Shown here: positions 18,817-25,820 of the stretch, piece by piece
How the letters are laid out: each line of letters opens with the position of its first letter
How positions within the stretch are numbered: position 1 is the stretch's first letter
Source of the DNA: an uncultured Oscillospiraceae bacterium
GTDB lineage: Bacteria > Bacillota > Clostridia > Oscillospirales > Oscillospiraceae
Assembly: GCA_944387845.1 (NCBI GenBank)
Contig: CALXGH010000025.1
Coordinates: 1 to 63,131 of the forward strand
DNA: 63,131 nucleotides
Direction: 5' to 3'
Made by a program: the position numbers and the translations under genes
Notes under the pieces: generated by a model
What the model saw: only the letters and a program-made list of their open reading frames with translations
What the model was told of the DNA's origin: nothing
The model's database searches: none

Positions 18817-19275
18817 ATGCTCTATATAATAATTGTTCTTGCCATTATATTGGCAGACCAGCTATTTAAAAAATGGATTGTTACCAATATTCCGCTTTAC
18901 AGTGAAATCGCCCTTATACCTTCCATCGTACATCTGACGTATTTGCAGAATACGGGAGCGGCATTTTCGATCTTCGCAGACAGCAGGATTTTTCTTATAA
19001 TACTGACAGGTCTGCTGTCAGTGCTGCTTACAGTATTCATAATAAAAGGCAAGCTGTCCAGGTGGGAAAAGGTGTGTCTCTCAGCTGTTCTGGGCGGCGC
19101 TATCGGCAATCTTATAGACAGGATCTTTCTTGGCTATGTCGTGGATATGTTCGAAATTGAGTTTATGAATTTCGCCATTTTCAACGTAGCGGACTGCTTC
19201 ATTGTTGTGGGGGGAATAATGTTTTGTGTTTTGTACTTCATCCGCAGTTCAAAGGAAGAAAAAAGTAAACAGTGA
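18817..19275 (+). CDS. lspA: Lipoprotein signal peptidase (signal peptidase II)
   Basis: A 152-residue membrane aspartyl protease that cuts signal peptides of prolipoproteins after diacylglyceryl modification. Four transmembrane helices are evident. The conserved segments NTGAAFS, GAIGNLIDR (catalytic Asp) and FNVADCFIV (second catalytic Asp) are intact. GGAGG precedes the ATG. Its substrates in this window would include the lipoproteins at 38953, 49783 and 51571. The rluD-type gene follows 10 bases later, the standard lspA-rlu pairing. Confidence 0.96.
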   Translation: MLYIIIVLAIILADQLFKKWIVTNIPLYSEIALIPSIVHLTYLQNTGAAFSIFADSRIFLIILTGLLSVLLTVFIIKGKLSRWEKVCLSAVLGGAIGNLIDRIFLGYVVDMFEIEFMNFAIFNVADCFIVVGGIMFCVLYFIRSSKEEKSKQ

Positions 19276-19285
19276 GGTTATTTGA

Positions 19286-20197
19286 ATGGCTCTGAAAATT
19301 GAAGCAGAAATATCAGGATTAAGACTTGACGCATTTTTGGCTGACAAAATTGAAAATCTTTCAAGAAACGCCGCCCAGAAACTGATAGAAAATAGGCTGG
19401 TGTTGTGTGATGGAAGTCCTGTAAAAAAGAGCGATAAAACCTCCGAAGGCAAAATATATGAGGTAACTATACCCCAGGCTCAGGAAACTGAGATTGTCCC
19501 CCAGGATATACCTCTTGATATTGTCTACGAAGACGATGACGTAATTGTAGTAAATAAGAGCCGAGGCATGGTAGTTCACCCAGCCCCTGGCCACAGCGAC
19601 GGAACTCTTGTAAATGCACTTATGTTCCACTGTGGAGACAGTCTATCAGGCATAAACGGAGCTATTAGGCCAGGTATTGTCCACAGAATAGATATGGATA
19701 CCTCCGGCCTTATTATTGCCGCTAAAAATGACTTTGCTCACCAGGCTCTCGCCAGTCAGCTAAAAGATCACACTTTAAGCCGCATATATGAGGCTGTGGT
19801 ATATGGTGCTGTAAAAGAACCCGGTACAGTTAACGCCCCCATAGGACGACACCCCACTGACAGGAAGCGCCAGGCTGTAGGCGTAAAAAACAGCCGCGAG
19901 GCCATAACTCACTATGAGCCGGTGGCTCTTTATAATGGATATACACACATCAGGTGTCGCCTCGAAACCGGCCGTACCCATCAGATTCGAGTTCACATGG
20001 CCCATATAGGACACCCTATCGTAGGCGATCTCGTTTACGGCCGCAAAAAACCTGATAAAGGCCTCTCTGGTCAGTGTCTACATGCTAAGTGTCTTAGCTT
20101 TATCCACCCGACTACTGGCGAGAAAATCACCCTTGAGTGCGATCTTCCAGATTATTTCAAGGCTGTTTTATCCCGTTTAGGTCCCCGCATTGGATAA
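19286..20197 (+). CDS. RluD/RluA-family pseudouridine synthase
   Basis: A 303-residue enzyme converting uridine to pseudouridine in rRNA. An N-terminal S4 RNA-binding domain (residues about 10-60, SGLRLDAFLADKIENLSR) precedes the catalytic domain. The active-site motif is HRIDMDTSGLI with the catalytic Asp, followed by GRTHQIRVHMAHIGHPI. The family resembles B. subtilis YlyB downstream of lspA. Its last 21 bases overlap the end of the convergent parB-like gene, so the two transcripts share antisense 3' ends. Confidence 0.93.
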   Translation: MALKIEAEISGLRLDAFLADKIENLSRNAAQKLIENRLVLCDGSPVKKSDKTSEGKIYEVTIPQAQETEIVPQDIPLDIVYEDDDVIVVNKSRGMVVHPAPGHSDGTLVNALMFHCGDSLSGINGAIRPGIVHRIDMDTSGLIIAAKNDFAHQALASQLKDHTLSRIYEAVVYGAVKEPGTVNAPIGRHPTDRKRQAVGVKNSREAITHYEPVALYNGYTHIRCRLETGRTHQIRVHMAHIGHPIVGDLVYGRKKPDKGLSGQCLHAKCLSFIHPTTGEKITLECDLPDYFKAVLSRLGPRIG

Positions 20198-21019
20198 TTC
20201 ATCAGCGTAAGCGACACATTTGGGTATTTTTATTGTCAGTGTAATATCATCATCTGTCTCATTCTGAACACACTGAGCATAAATCCCCGCTTTACCCATA
20301 GTTTCAATGCCGTCTTTTACGCAGTTCAAAAATACCCTTACATCTTTAATAACATAAACTGGCGCAGAAAATGTTAAGTCTGTGCCGTTTTTATTTGCGA
20401 TGAATTTATCTATGAGCTTTTCCGTAGCGGATATATTTAAGTTCCGCTGTATTATCTGTTCGAGGACGCGTATTTTATCACTGTCATCCTCCACTCTTAT
20501 GAGCTGCTTGGCATATTTTTCATTAAGTCCATTTTCTCTGAGAACAAAAAGCAGCTCTCCAGGTAGATCTAGTATTTTAAGCTTGTCTTCAACAGCTGCC
20601 TTGGTCTTTCCCAGCTTCAAAGCTGCCTCTTCTATGGTCAGTCCATAGACCTGTATCATCTGATATATGCACTCCGCCTCCTCGATATAATCCAGGTTTT
20701 CGCGGTGTACATTTTCCACGATTTTCAGTACAGCCGACTGATATGTATCAACATCCATTACAACACACGGAATTTCGTAGAGGCCGGCAATTTTTGCCGC
20801 CTTCAGCCGTCTCTCTCCGGCAACAAGCTCAAATCCGTCCTCTTTTTTCCGTACGGAGACGGGCTGCAGGACACCGTACATTTTTATACTTTCCGATAGC
20901 TCTCTGAGTTTTTCTCTGTCGTAGTGGCGTCTGTTCTTATGGTTTACAGATATTTCATCCATAGGGATATAGACGATTTTTTCTGACTCTTGAAGTTCAC
21001 TTTTCCAGGCAAGCGCCAT
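20177..21019 (-). CDS. ParB/Noc-family DNA-binding protein
   Basis: A 280-residue ParB-fold CTPase. The N-terminal domain carries the box VAGERRLKAAK (CTP binding) and ENVHRENLDYIEEA. A helix-turn-helix follows (LTIEEAALKLGKTKAAVEDKLKIL). No parA is adjacent, and no canonical parS or Noc site was seen, so whether it acts in chromosome segregation (ParB) or nucleoid occlusion (Noc) is open. It has its own TAGGAGTG site and lies behind the aspS terminator. The C-terminal 60 residues diverge from standard ParB. Confidence 0.85.
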   Translation of the reverse strand: MALAWKSELQESEKIVYIPMDEISVNHKNRRHYDREKLRELSESIKMYGVLQPVSVRKKEDGFELVAGERRLKAAKIAGLYEIPCVVMDVDTYQSAVLKIVENVHRENLDYIEEAECIYQMIQVYGLTIEEAALKLGKTKAAVEDKLKILDLPGELLFVLRENGLNEKYAKQLIRVEDDSDKIRVLEQIIQRNLNISATEKLIDKFIANKNGTDLTFSAPVYVIKDVRVFLNCVKDGIETMGKAGIYAQCVQNETDDDITLTIKIPKCVAYADELSNAGT

Positions 21020-21092
21020 AAATCCACACTCCTATCTCTTGAAACAATATTTTTGACATTATCATACACTACACATTCCAAAAAACAGGTAG

Positions 21093-21130
21093 AAAAAAGT
21101 CGCCGTGAAAATTTTCACGGCGGCTTTTAT
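21093..21130 (-). terminator. Terminator after aspS
   Basis: On the minus strand GCCGCCGTGAAAATTTTCACGGCG folds into a hairpin followed by a T-run, placed 18-50 bases past the aspS stop. Confidence 0.8.
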
Positions 21131-21145
21131 ATTAATTTATCCTTA

Positions 21146-22921
21146 TTACTCATCAAGTCCCACAACTGCAATATGCAGCTCGTCAAGCTGCTGCTGCATT
21201 ACAGTACCAGGGGCGCCCATCATAACATCCTGGGCATTTTTATTCATTGGGAATGGGATTATCTCTCTTATGGAATCTTCGCCCGCAAGGAGCATTACCA
21301 TTCTGTCAACACCCGGAGCGATACCGGCGTGTGGTGGCGCACCGTAGCAGAAGGCATTATACATTGCAGGGAATTTCTTTTTAACATCCTCTTCACCCAG
21401 CCTTACCATCTCAAAGGACTTTATCATAATCTCAGGGTCGTGGTTTCTCACGGCGCCGGAGGACAGCTCAACACCATTGCAGACAAGGTCATACTGGTCG
21501 GCGGTTATTGTAAGAGGATCAATCTCCCCTCTCTCAGCTTTCAGCAGCGTCTCCATGCCTCCTTTAGGCATTGAGAACGGGTTGTGGCAGAACTCGAGCT
21601 CTCCGCTCTCTTCACCGATTTCATACATTGGGAAATCAACGATCCAGCAAAACTCATACCTCTCTTTATCCATATGTCCCGGAACTGCAGGGCCGAATGT
21701 CTTTATAACTACGCCGGCCGCCTTCTGAGCCTCTTCCTTCTTGCCTGTTGTGAGAACGACAAGAGTGTTGGCGGCAAGGTCCAGCTTTTCTGTAAGTTCT
21801 TCCTTCTTCTCCTGCATGAATTTGGCAACTCCGCCGGCAATTGCGCCTGCGTCGTCTACCTTGAACCAGTAGGACTTAAGTCCTGACTGAACTTCAGCGT
21901 CAGTCAGCAGTTTTTCTATCTGCTTTCTTGTAAGGGTGCAGTTAGAAATGGGTATTGCCTTTATAACATTCCCCTCGAAAGGACCGAATCCACAGTCAGA
22001 TAAAAGCTCTGTAACATCTGTTGCCGTCAGGTCGATACGAAGATCTGGCTTATCGCTGCCGTATTTTTCCATGCTTTCAAGATAGGGTATTCTCTTAAAA
22101 GGTGGCTTGGAAGCTATATCATAAGTGCCGTATTTCGCGAAAATGGGAGGCAGAACATCCTCAAGTACCGCAAAAACATCTTCCTGAGTGGCAAATGCCA
22201 TCTCCATATCAAGCTGATAGAACTCGCCTGGGCTTCTGTCGCCTCTTGCATCCTCATCGCGGAAGCATGGCGCGATCTGAAAATAGCGGTCAAAGCCTGA
22301 TGTCATGAGCAGCTGCTTAAACTGCTGCGGAGCCTGTGGAAGAGCGTAGAACTTTCCCGGATGCTTTCTTGCAGGCACAAGATAGTCTCTGGCACCTTCA
22401 GGGGATGAAGCTGTAAGTATAGGCGTTGTTATCTCAAGGAAATCATGCTCCATCATAGCCTGTCTCAGAGCGGCCACGACATTGCATCTTAAAACTATGT
22501 TCTTTTTTACCTCAGGGTTGCGAAGGTCTAAGTATCTGTATTTGAGTCTGAGAGTCTCGTCTGCTTCACGGCTGCGGTTTATCTCAAAGGGCAGCTCATT
22601 ATAGCGGCATCTGCCCAGAACTTCTATCTTTTCAGGCACAACCTCAATATCACCTGTTGGCTGTTTTGGGTTTTTGCTTGCTCTCTCTCTGACTGTTCCC
22701 TCAACGGAAATGGTGGACTCCTTGTTTAGAGACTTTACGATGTTCATCATCTCTTCCGTCTCAATTACTACCTGGGTAGTACCGTAGAAGTCTCTTAAGA
22801 CAACGAAAGCAAGATTTGCGCCTACCTCACGAACATTTTCCATCCAGCCTACAATTTTAACTTTTTCTCCTACGTTCTCTATACGCAAAACACCGCAGTT
22901 ATGTGTTCTTGACTGGGTCAT
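21146..22921 (-). CDS. aspS: Aspartyl-tRNA synthetase
   Basis: Class II synthetase, 591 residues, with an N-terminal OB anticodon-binding domain (VKIVGWMENVREVG), the catalytic core (motif 2 around FRDEDARGDRSPGEFYQLDMEM), the bacterial GAD insertion domain (about 290-420) and motif 3 (GAPPHAGIAPGVDRMVMLL). This full bacterial layout is normal. It is co-transcribed behind hisS (17-base gap) and so falls under the T-box leader upstream of hisS. GGGGAGG precedes the ATG. Confidence 0.97.
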   Translation of the reverse strand: MTQSRTHNCGVLRIENVGEKVKIVGWMENVREVGANLAFVVLRDFYGTTQVVIETEEMMNIVKSLNKESTISVEGTVRERASKNPKQPTGDIEVVPEKIEVLGRCRYNELPFEINRSREADETLRLKYRYLDLRNPEVKKNIVLRCNVVAALRQAMMEHDFLEITTPILTASSPEGARDYLVPARKHPGKFYALPQAPQQFKQLLMTSGFDRYFQIAPCFRDEDARGDRSPGEFYQLDMEMAFATQEDVFAVLEDVLPPIFAKYGTYDIASKPPFKRIPYLESMEKYGSDKPDLRIDLTATDVTELLSDCGFGPFEGNVIKAIPISNCTLTRKQIEKLLTDAEVQSGLKSYWFKVDDAGAIAGGVAKFMQEKKEELTEKLDLAANTLVVLTTGKKEEAQKAAGVVIKTFGPAVPGHMDKERYEFCWIVDFPMYEIGEESGELEFCHNPFSMPKGGMETLLKAERGEIDPLTITADQYDLVCNGVELSSGAVRNHDPEIMIKSFEMVRLGEEDVKKKFPAMYNAFCYGAPPHAGIAPGVDRMVMLLAGEDSIREIIPFPMNKNAQDVMMGAPGTVMQQQLDELHIAVVGLDE

Positions 22922-22938
22922 AATTATTTCCTCCCCTA

Positions 22939-24294
22939 TTATTCCTTAATTACTTTGTCCGCCGTCTTCTTTTCAAGGGCCTCTTTTACCATTTCTCCGG
23001 CCTCTGCTGGCGTCATTTTCTTCTGCTCTCCGGACTCCATGTCCTTAACAGTTATCATATTCTCTTTGATCTCATCCTCACCGATGAATATTACATAAGG
23101 GATCCCCAGCTTATCTGCATAGCTGATCTTGGCTTTGAACTTTTTCTTCTCGCCATAGAGCTGGGTACGTATGCCCTTGTCTCTAAACACAGCCAGGGTC
23201 TTTATGGCATAGCTCAGATCCTCTGTCATTGGAATTACGAGAACATCCGCAGGAGCGGTAACCATACTGTCGTTTAACATGTCCTTATCTTCCAGAACGA
23301 AGAACAGTCTTGTAAGGCCGATGGAAATTCCAACGCCTGGCAGCTTTTTGTCCGTATAATATTCAGCAAGGTTATCATACCTTCCGCCTGAGCATATGGA
23401 ACCTATCTCTGGATGATCCAGCATCATAGTCTCATAGACAGTGCCGGTATAGTAGTCAAGACCTCTTGCTATTGTCAGATCTACATTAAAGTTCTCCTCA
23501 GGAACACCGAAGTCGGCCAGATATTTTGTAACCAGTATGAGTTCTTCAATGCCTTTGTCAAATATCTCATTTTTGCCTTTATATCCCTCAAGAGCAGACA
23601 AAACCTCGCTATTTTTGCCGCTGATGGAAATAAATTTCATTATCTCATCAGCCTGCTCATCTGTTATGCCATTCTCTTCCACAAGGAGAGCCTTTACCTT
23701 CTCAGCGCCAATTTTGTCAAGCTTGTCAACTGTTCTCATAATATTTGAGGATTTTTCCGTAAGGCCAAGCATAGCGTAAAATCCGTTTAATATCTTCCTG
23801 TTGTTGACCCTGATTACAAACCTTTTAAGGCCCAGCCTTGTAAAGGTATTGTATATAATCGACGTAATTTCAGCCTCATTTATAATATCAAGCTGACCGT
23901 CGCCGATAACATCAATATCAGCCTGATAAAACTCACGGAACCTGCCTCTCTGTGCCCTTTCGCCTCTGTAAACTTTACCTATCTGGTATCTCTTAAATGG
24001 AAATGACAGTTTACCATAGTTCAGTGCAACATATTTGGCAAGAGGTACAGTCAAATCAAACCTCAAAGACAGGTCGTTGTCCCCCTTTGTGAATCTGTAT
24101 ATCTGTTTTTCTGTCTCGCCGCCACCTTTGGCAAGAAGCACCTCACTGGCCTCAATAACAGGTGTATCCAGTGGTGTAAAGCCATAGAGGGAATATACCT
24201 CTCTTAAAACATCTTTAATTTTTTCCATCTGCACCTGTCTTTCAGGCTGCAGCTCCATAAATCCAGACAATGTTCTCGGTTTGATTCTTTCCAT
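22939..24294 (-). CDS. hisS: Histidyl-tRNA synthetase
   Basis: Class II synthetase, 451 residues. Motif 2 (RYQIGKVYRGERAQRGRFREFYQ) and the histidine-specific loops (ARGLDYYTGTVYE, SGGRYDNL) are clear, with an anticodon-binding domain at the end. The ATG at 24294 is chosen because GAAAGGA lies just upstream and the protein then begins MERIKPRTLSG. A longer reading would run back through the T-box terminator and is rejected. First gene of the hisS-aspS operon. Confidence 0.96.
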   Translation of the reverse strand: MERIKPRTLSGFMELQPERQVQMEKIKDVLREVYSLYGFTPLDTPVIEASEVLLAKGGGETEKQIYRFTKGDNDLSLRFDLTVPLAKYVALNYGKLSFPFKRYQIGKVYRGERAQRGRFREFYQADIDVIGDGQLDIINEAEITSIIYNTFTRLGLKRFVIRVNNRKILNGFYAMLGLTEKSSNIMRTVDKLDKIGAEKVKALLVEENGITDEQADEIMKFISISGKNSEVLSALEGYKGKNEIFDKGIEELILVTKYLADFGVPEENFNVDLTIARGLDYYTGTVYETMMLDHPEIGSICSGGRYDNLAEYYTDKKLPGVGISIGLTRLFFVLEDKDMLNDSMVTAPADVLVIPMTEDLSYAIKTLAVFRDKGIRTQLYGEKKKFKAKISYADKLGIPYVIFIGEDEIKENMITVKDMESGEQKKMTPAEAGEMVKEALEKKTADKVIKE

Positions 24295-24309
24295 TACGCT
24301 TATCCTTTC

Positions 24310-24553
24310 AAAATAAAAATACTGCCGCCCCACAACATTGGGACGACAGTAAAAAGTCGTGGTACCACCCAATTTTAGCGGCAATGCCGCCCTTTGGTAC
24401 GCCCGTTAAAGCCAGGCAAACTGCGATTTCAGCTCTCGCCTTATACGCACGCTCCAAGATGTCTTCAACGATGCCGTCCGGTCAGGCGCTCTCAGCAAAT
24501 ACGCCTTTCTCTGAAGGCCTCGGCTGTCGCTTACTCTTTCTCTTCATCGCGTC
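24310..24553 (-). promoter_or_regulatory. T-box riboswitch controlling hisS-aspS
   Basis: The untranslated leader shows the T-box parts in order on the minus strand. GATGAAGAG opens stem I (about 24540-24548). AGAGAAAGG and GCTGAGAG stem-I elements follow, then the specifier region TGAAGACATCTTGGAG. The T-box antiterminator sequence GGGTGGTACCACG is at 24358-24370. The terminator stem ACTGTCGTCCC/GGGGCGGCAGT (24321-24350) ends with a T-run. GAC at the specifier is an Asp codon, and the overlapping CAT is a His codon. Uncharged tRNA should pair with the specifier and the T-box bulge and allow read-through into hisS. Confidence 0.93.
24321..24350 (-). terminator. Regulated terminator of the hisS T-box
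   Basis: An 11-bp GC-rich stem (with one mismatch or G-U step) and ATTTTTATTTT on its 3' side, immediately before the hisS ribosome site. It competes with the antiterminator formed around the GGGTGGTACC element. Confidence 0.88.
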
Positions 24554-24561
24554 TATTTTAT

Positions 24562-24966
24562 CTATTTATTTTTCGGATTTACTATATCTCTCCAGTCCAG
24601 ATAGCCATCCTTAAGTCCTCTTATCAGAACCTCAGCAGTGGCCACATTTGTGGCAAACGGTATATTTCTCTGGTCGCAGAGTTTTGCTATCTCCCAAACT
24701 GACTCAATAGTCTCATCACCTGTGGGATCGGATAAAAATATTACAAGATCCAGCTCATTGTAAGCAATCCTGGCACCGATCTGCTGGAATCCGCCCTGAC
24801 TGCGCGGCAGATACAGTGTGATGGGCAGTCCTGTTGCCTCGGCAACAAGCTTTCCGGTCGTACTTGTGGCGCAAATGGAGTGCTGTGCGAGGATTCCGCA
24901 ATAAGCGACGCATAAATTTACCATAAGTTCCTTTTTCCTATCGTGAGCCAATAACGCTATATTCAT
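24562..24966 (-). CDS. Methylglyoxal synthase-like protein lacking catalytic residues
   Basis: A 134-residue MGS-fold protein. The phosphate-binding and early residues of methylglyoxal synthase remain (LLAHD, ATSTTGKL, FATNVATAEVLI). The segment GGDQQ holding the catalytic Asp (Asp71 in E. coli) reads GGFQQ with Phe60. The PHDPDV segment with His98 and Asp101 is replaced by a one-residue-shorter TGDETIESV. The protein can probably bind a phosphorylated ligand but should not convert dihydroxyacetone phosphate by the known mechanism. It follows minD and precedes the hisS T-box. GGAG precedes the ATG. Confidence 0.8.
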   Translation of the reverse strand: MNIALLAHDRKKELMVNLCVAYCGILAQHSICATSTTGKLVAEATGLPITLYLPRSQGGFQQIGARIAYNELDLVIFLSDPTGDETIESVWEIAKLCDQRNIPFATNVATAEVLIRGLKDGYLDWRDIVNPKNK

Positions 24967-24994
24967 TACACTACTCCTTCATTCGCGGTGTGGG

Positions 24995-25747
24995 CTAAAC
25001 TCTGCCAAGGGGTACTCTCTGCCCCGTTATTCTCTTTGCAACATTAAGGAATTGTTTTGCCGCCTTTCTGTTTTCAAATAATATAAGGGGTGTCTCTAAG
25101 TTAGCCGCAAGTATTACGTTTTCATCTTCGGAGATAACGCCCAGAAGCTGAGCGCCTACGGAATCTATCATGTGGTCAACTGTGGATTTTGTACGTCTGA
25201 AAAGTTTGGGTTTTACTCTGTTTACTAAAAGCCTGACGTTTTGGATCCCTATACTGCTTAATTCAGCCGAGACCCGCTGCCCGTCCCGGATACTGGACAG
25301 GTCTCCGGTGGCCACGATTATAGCCATATCGGCACCCGCCGCTGCCAGTTCAAACCCTGCGCCCATTCCGGCCGGCGAGTCAATAAGACAATAATCGTAC
25401 TGCTTTTTCGCCTCACTTATGAGGTCTCTCATCTTCTCTCTATCTATATTTTCCGGCTTCAATGTGCTTGGAGCGCTGATAAAATATAGATTCTCTATTT
25501 TGGGATGGCCTACAGCAGCATCTGATAGAGACTTTGTCCCGTTTATACAGTCGTTAAAATCACTGAGCGTCATGTCTGACAGGCCCAAAGTCAGGTCCAG
25601 ATTTTTTAGTCCAACATCACAGTCAATGCAAAGGGTCTTATACCCCAGAGCAGCTAAACAGGACGCAATTGCGCCGACAGACGTAGTTTTACCAGTTCCT
25701 CCTTTGCCGGAGGTTACAACTATTGCCTGTCCAGTCTCACGCTGCAT
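24995..25747 (-). CDS. minD: Septum site-determining ATPase MinD
   Basis: A ParA/MinD-type ATPase of 250 residues with the deviant Walker A KGGTGKTT (residues 15-22), IDCDVGLKNLDL (switch/Walker A') and IDSPAGMG (Walker B). The C-terminal end (KQFLNVAKRITGQRVPLGRV) could be a short amphipathic membrane helix, but it differs from the usual Lys/Phe-rich tip. The family places the division site with MinC. Neither minC nor minE is present here, although minC is often found between PBP2 and minD genes in Clostridia. It lies 73 bases after mrdA. Confidence 0.85.
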   Translation of the reverse strand: MQRETGQAIVVTSGKGGTGKTTSVGAIASCLAALGYKTLCIDCDVGLKNLDLTLGLSDMTLSDFNDCINGTKSLSDAAVGHPKIENLYFISAPSTLKPENIDREKMRDLISEAKKQYDYCLIDSPAGMGAGFELAAAGADMAIIVATGDLSSIRDGQRVSAELSSIGIQNVRLLVNRVKPKLFRRTKSTVDHMIDSVGAQLLGVISEDENVILAANLETPLILFENRKAAKQFLNVAKRITGQRVPLGRV

Positions 25748-25820
25748 TGTAATACCACCTTTAACAAAACTTAATTATAAAGAAATTTTCTCTCTTTTTC
25801 AACAAAAAAGATTTCATCTT

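Noticed and set aside
21101-21122. GC-flanked palindrome GTGAAAATTTTCAC near the parB-like gene as a parS site
   Set aside because: It lacks the TGTTTCACGTGAAACA consensus and is better explained as the aspS terminator stem with its T-run.
24295-24384. N-terminal extension of hisS through the leader
   Set aside because: It would translate the T-box sequence and terminator; the GAAAGGA site and homology support the start at 24294.
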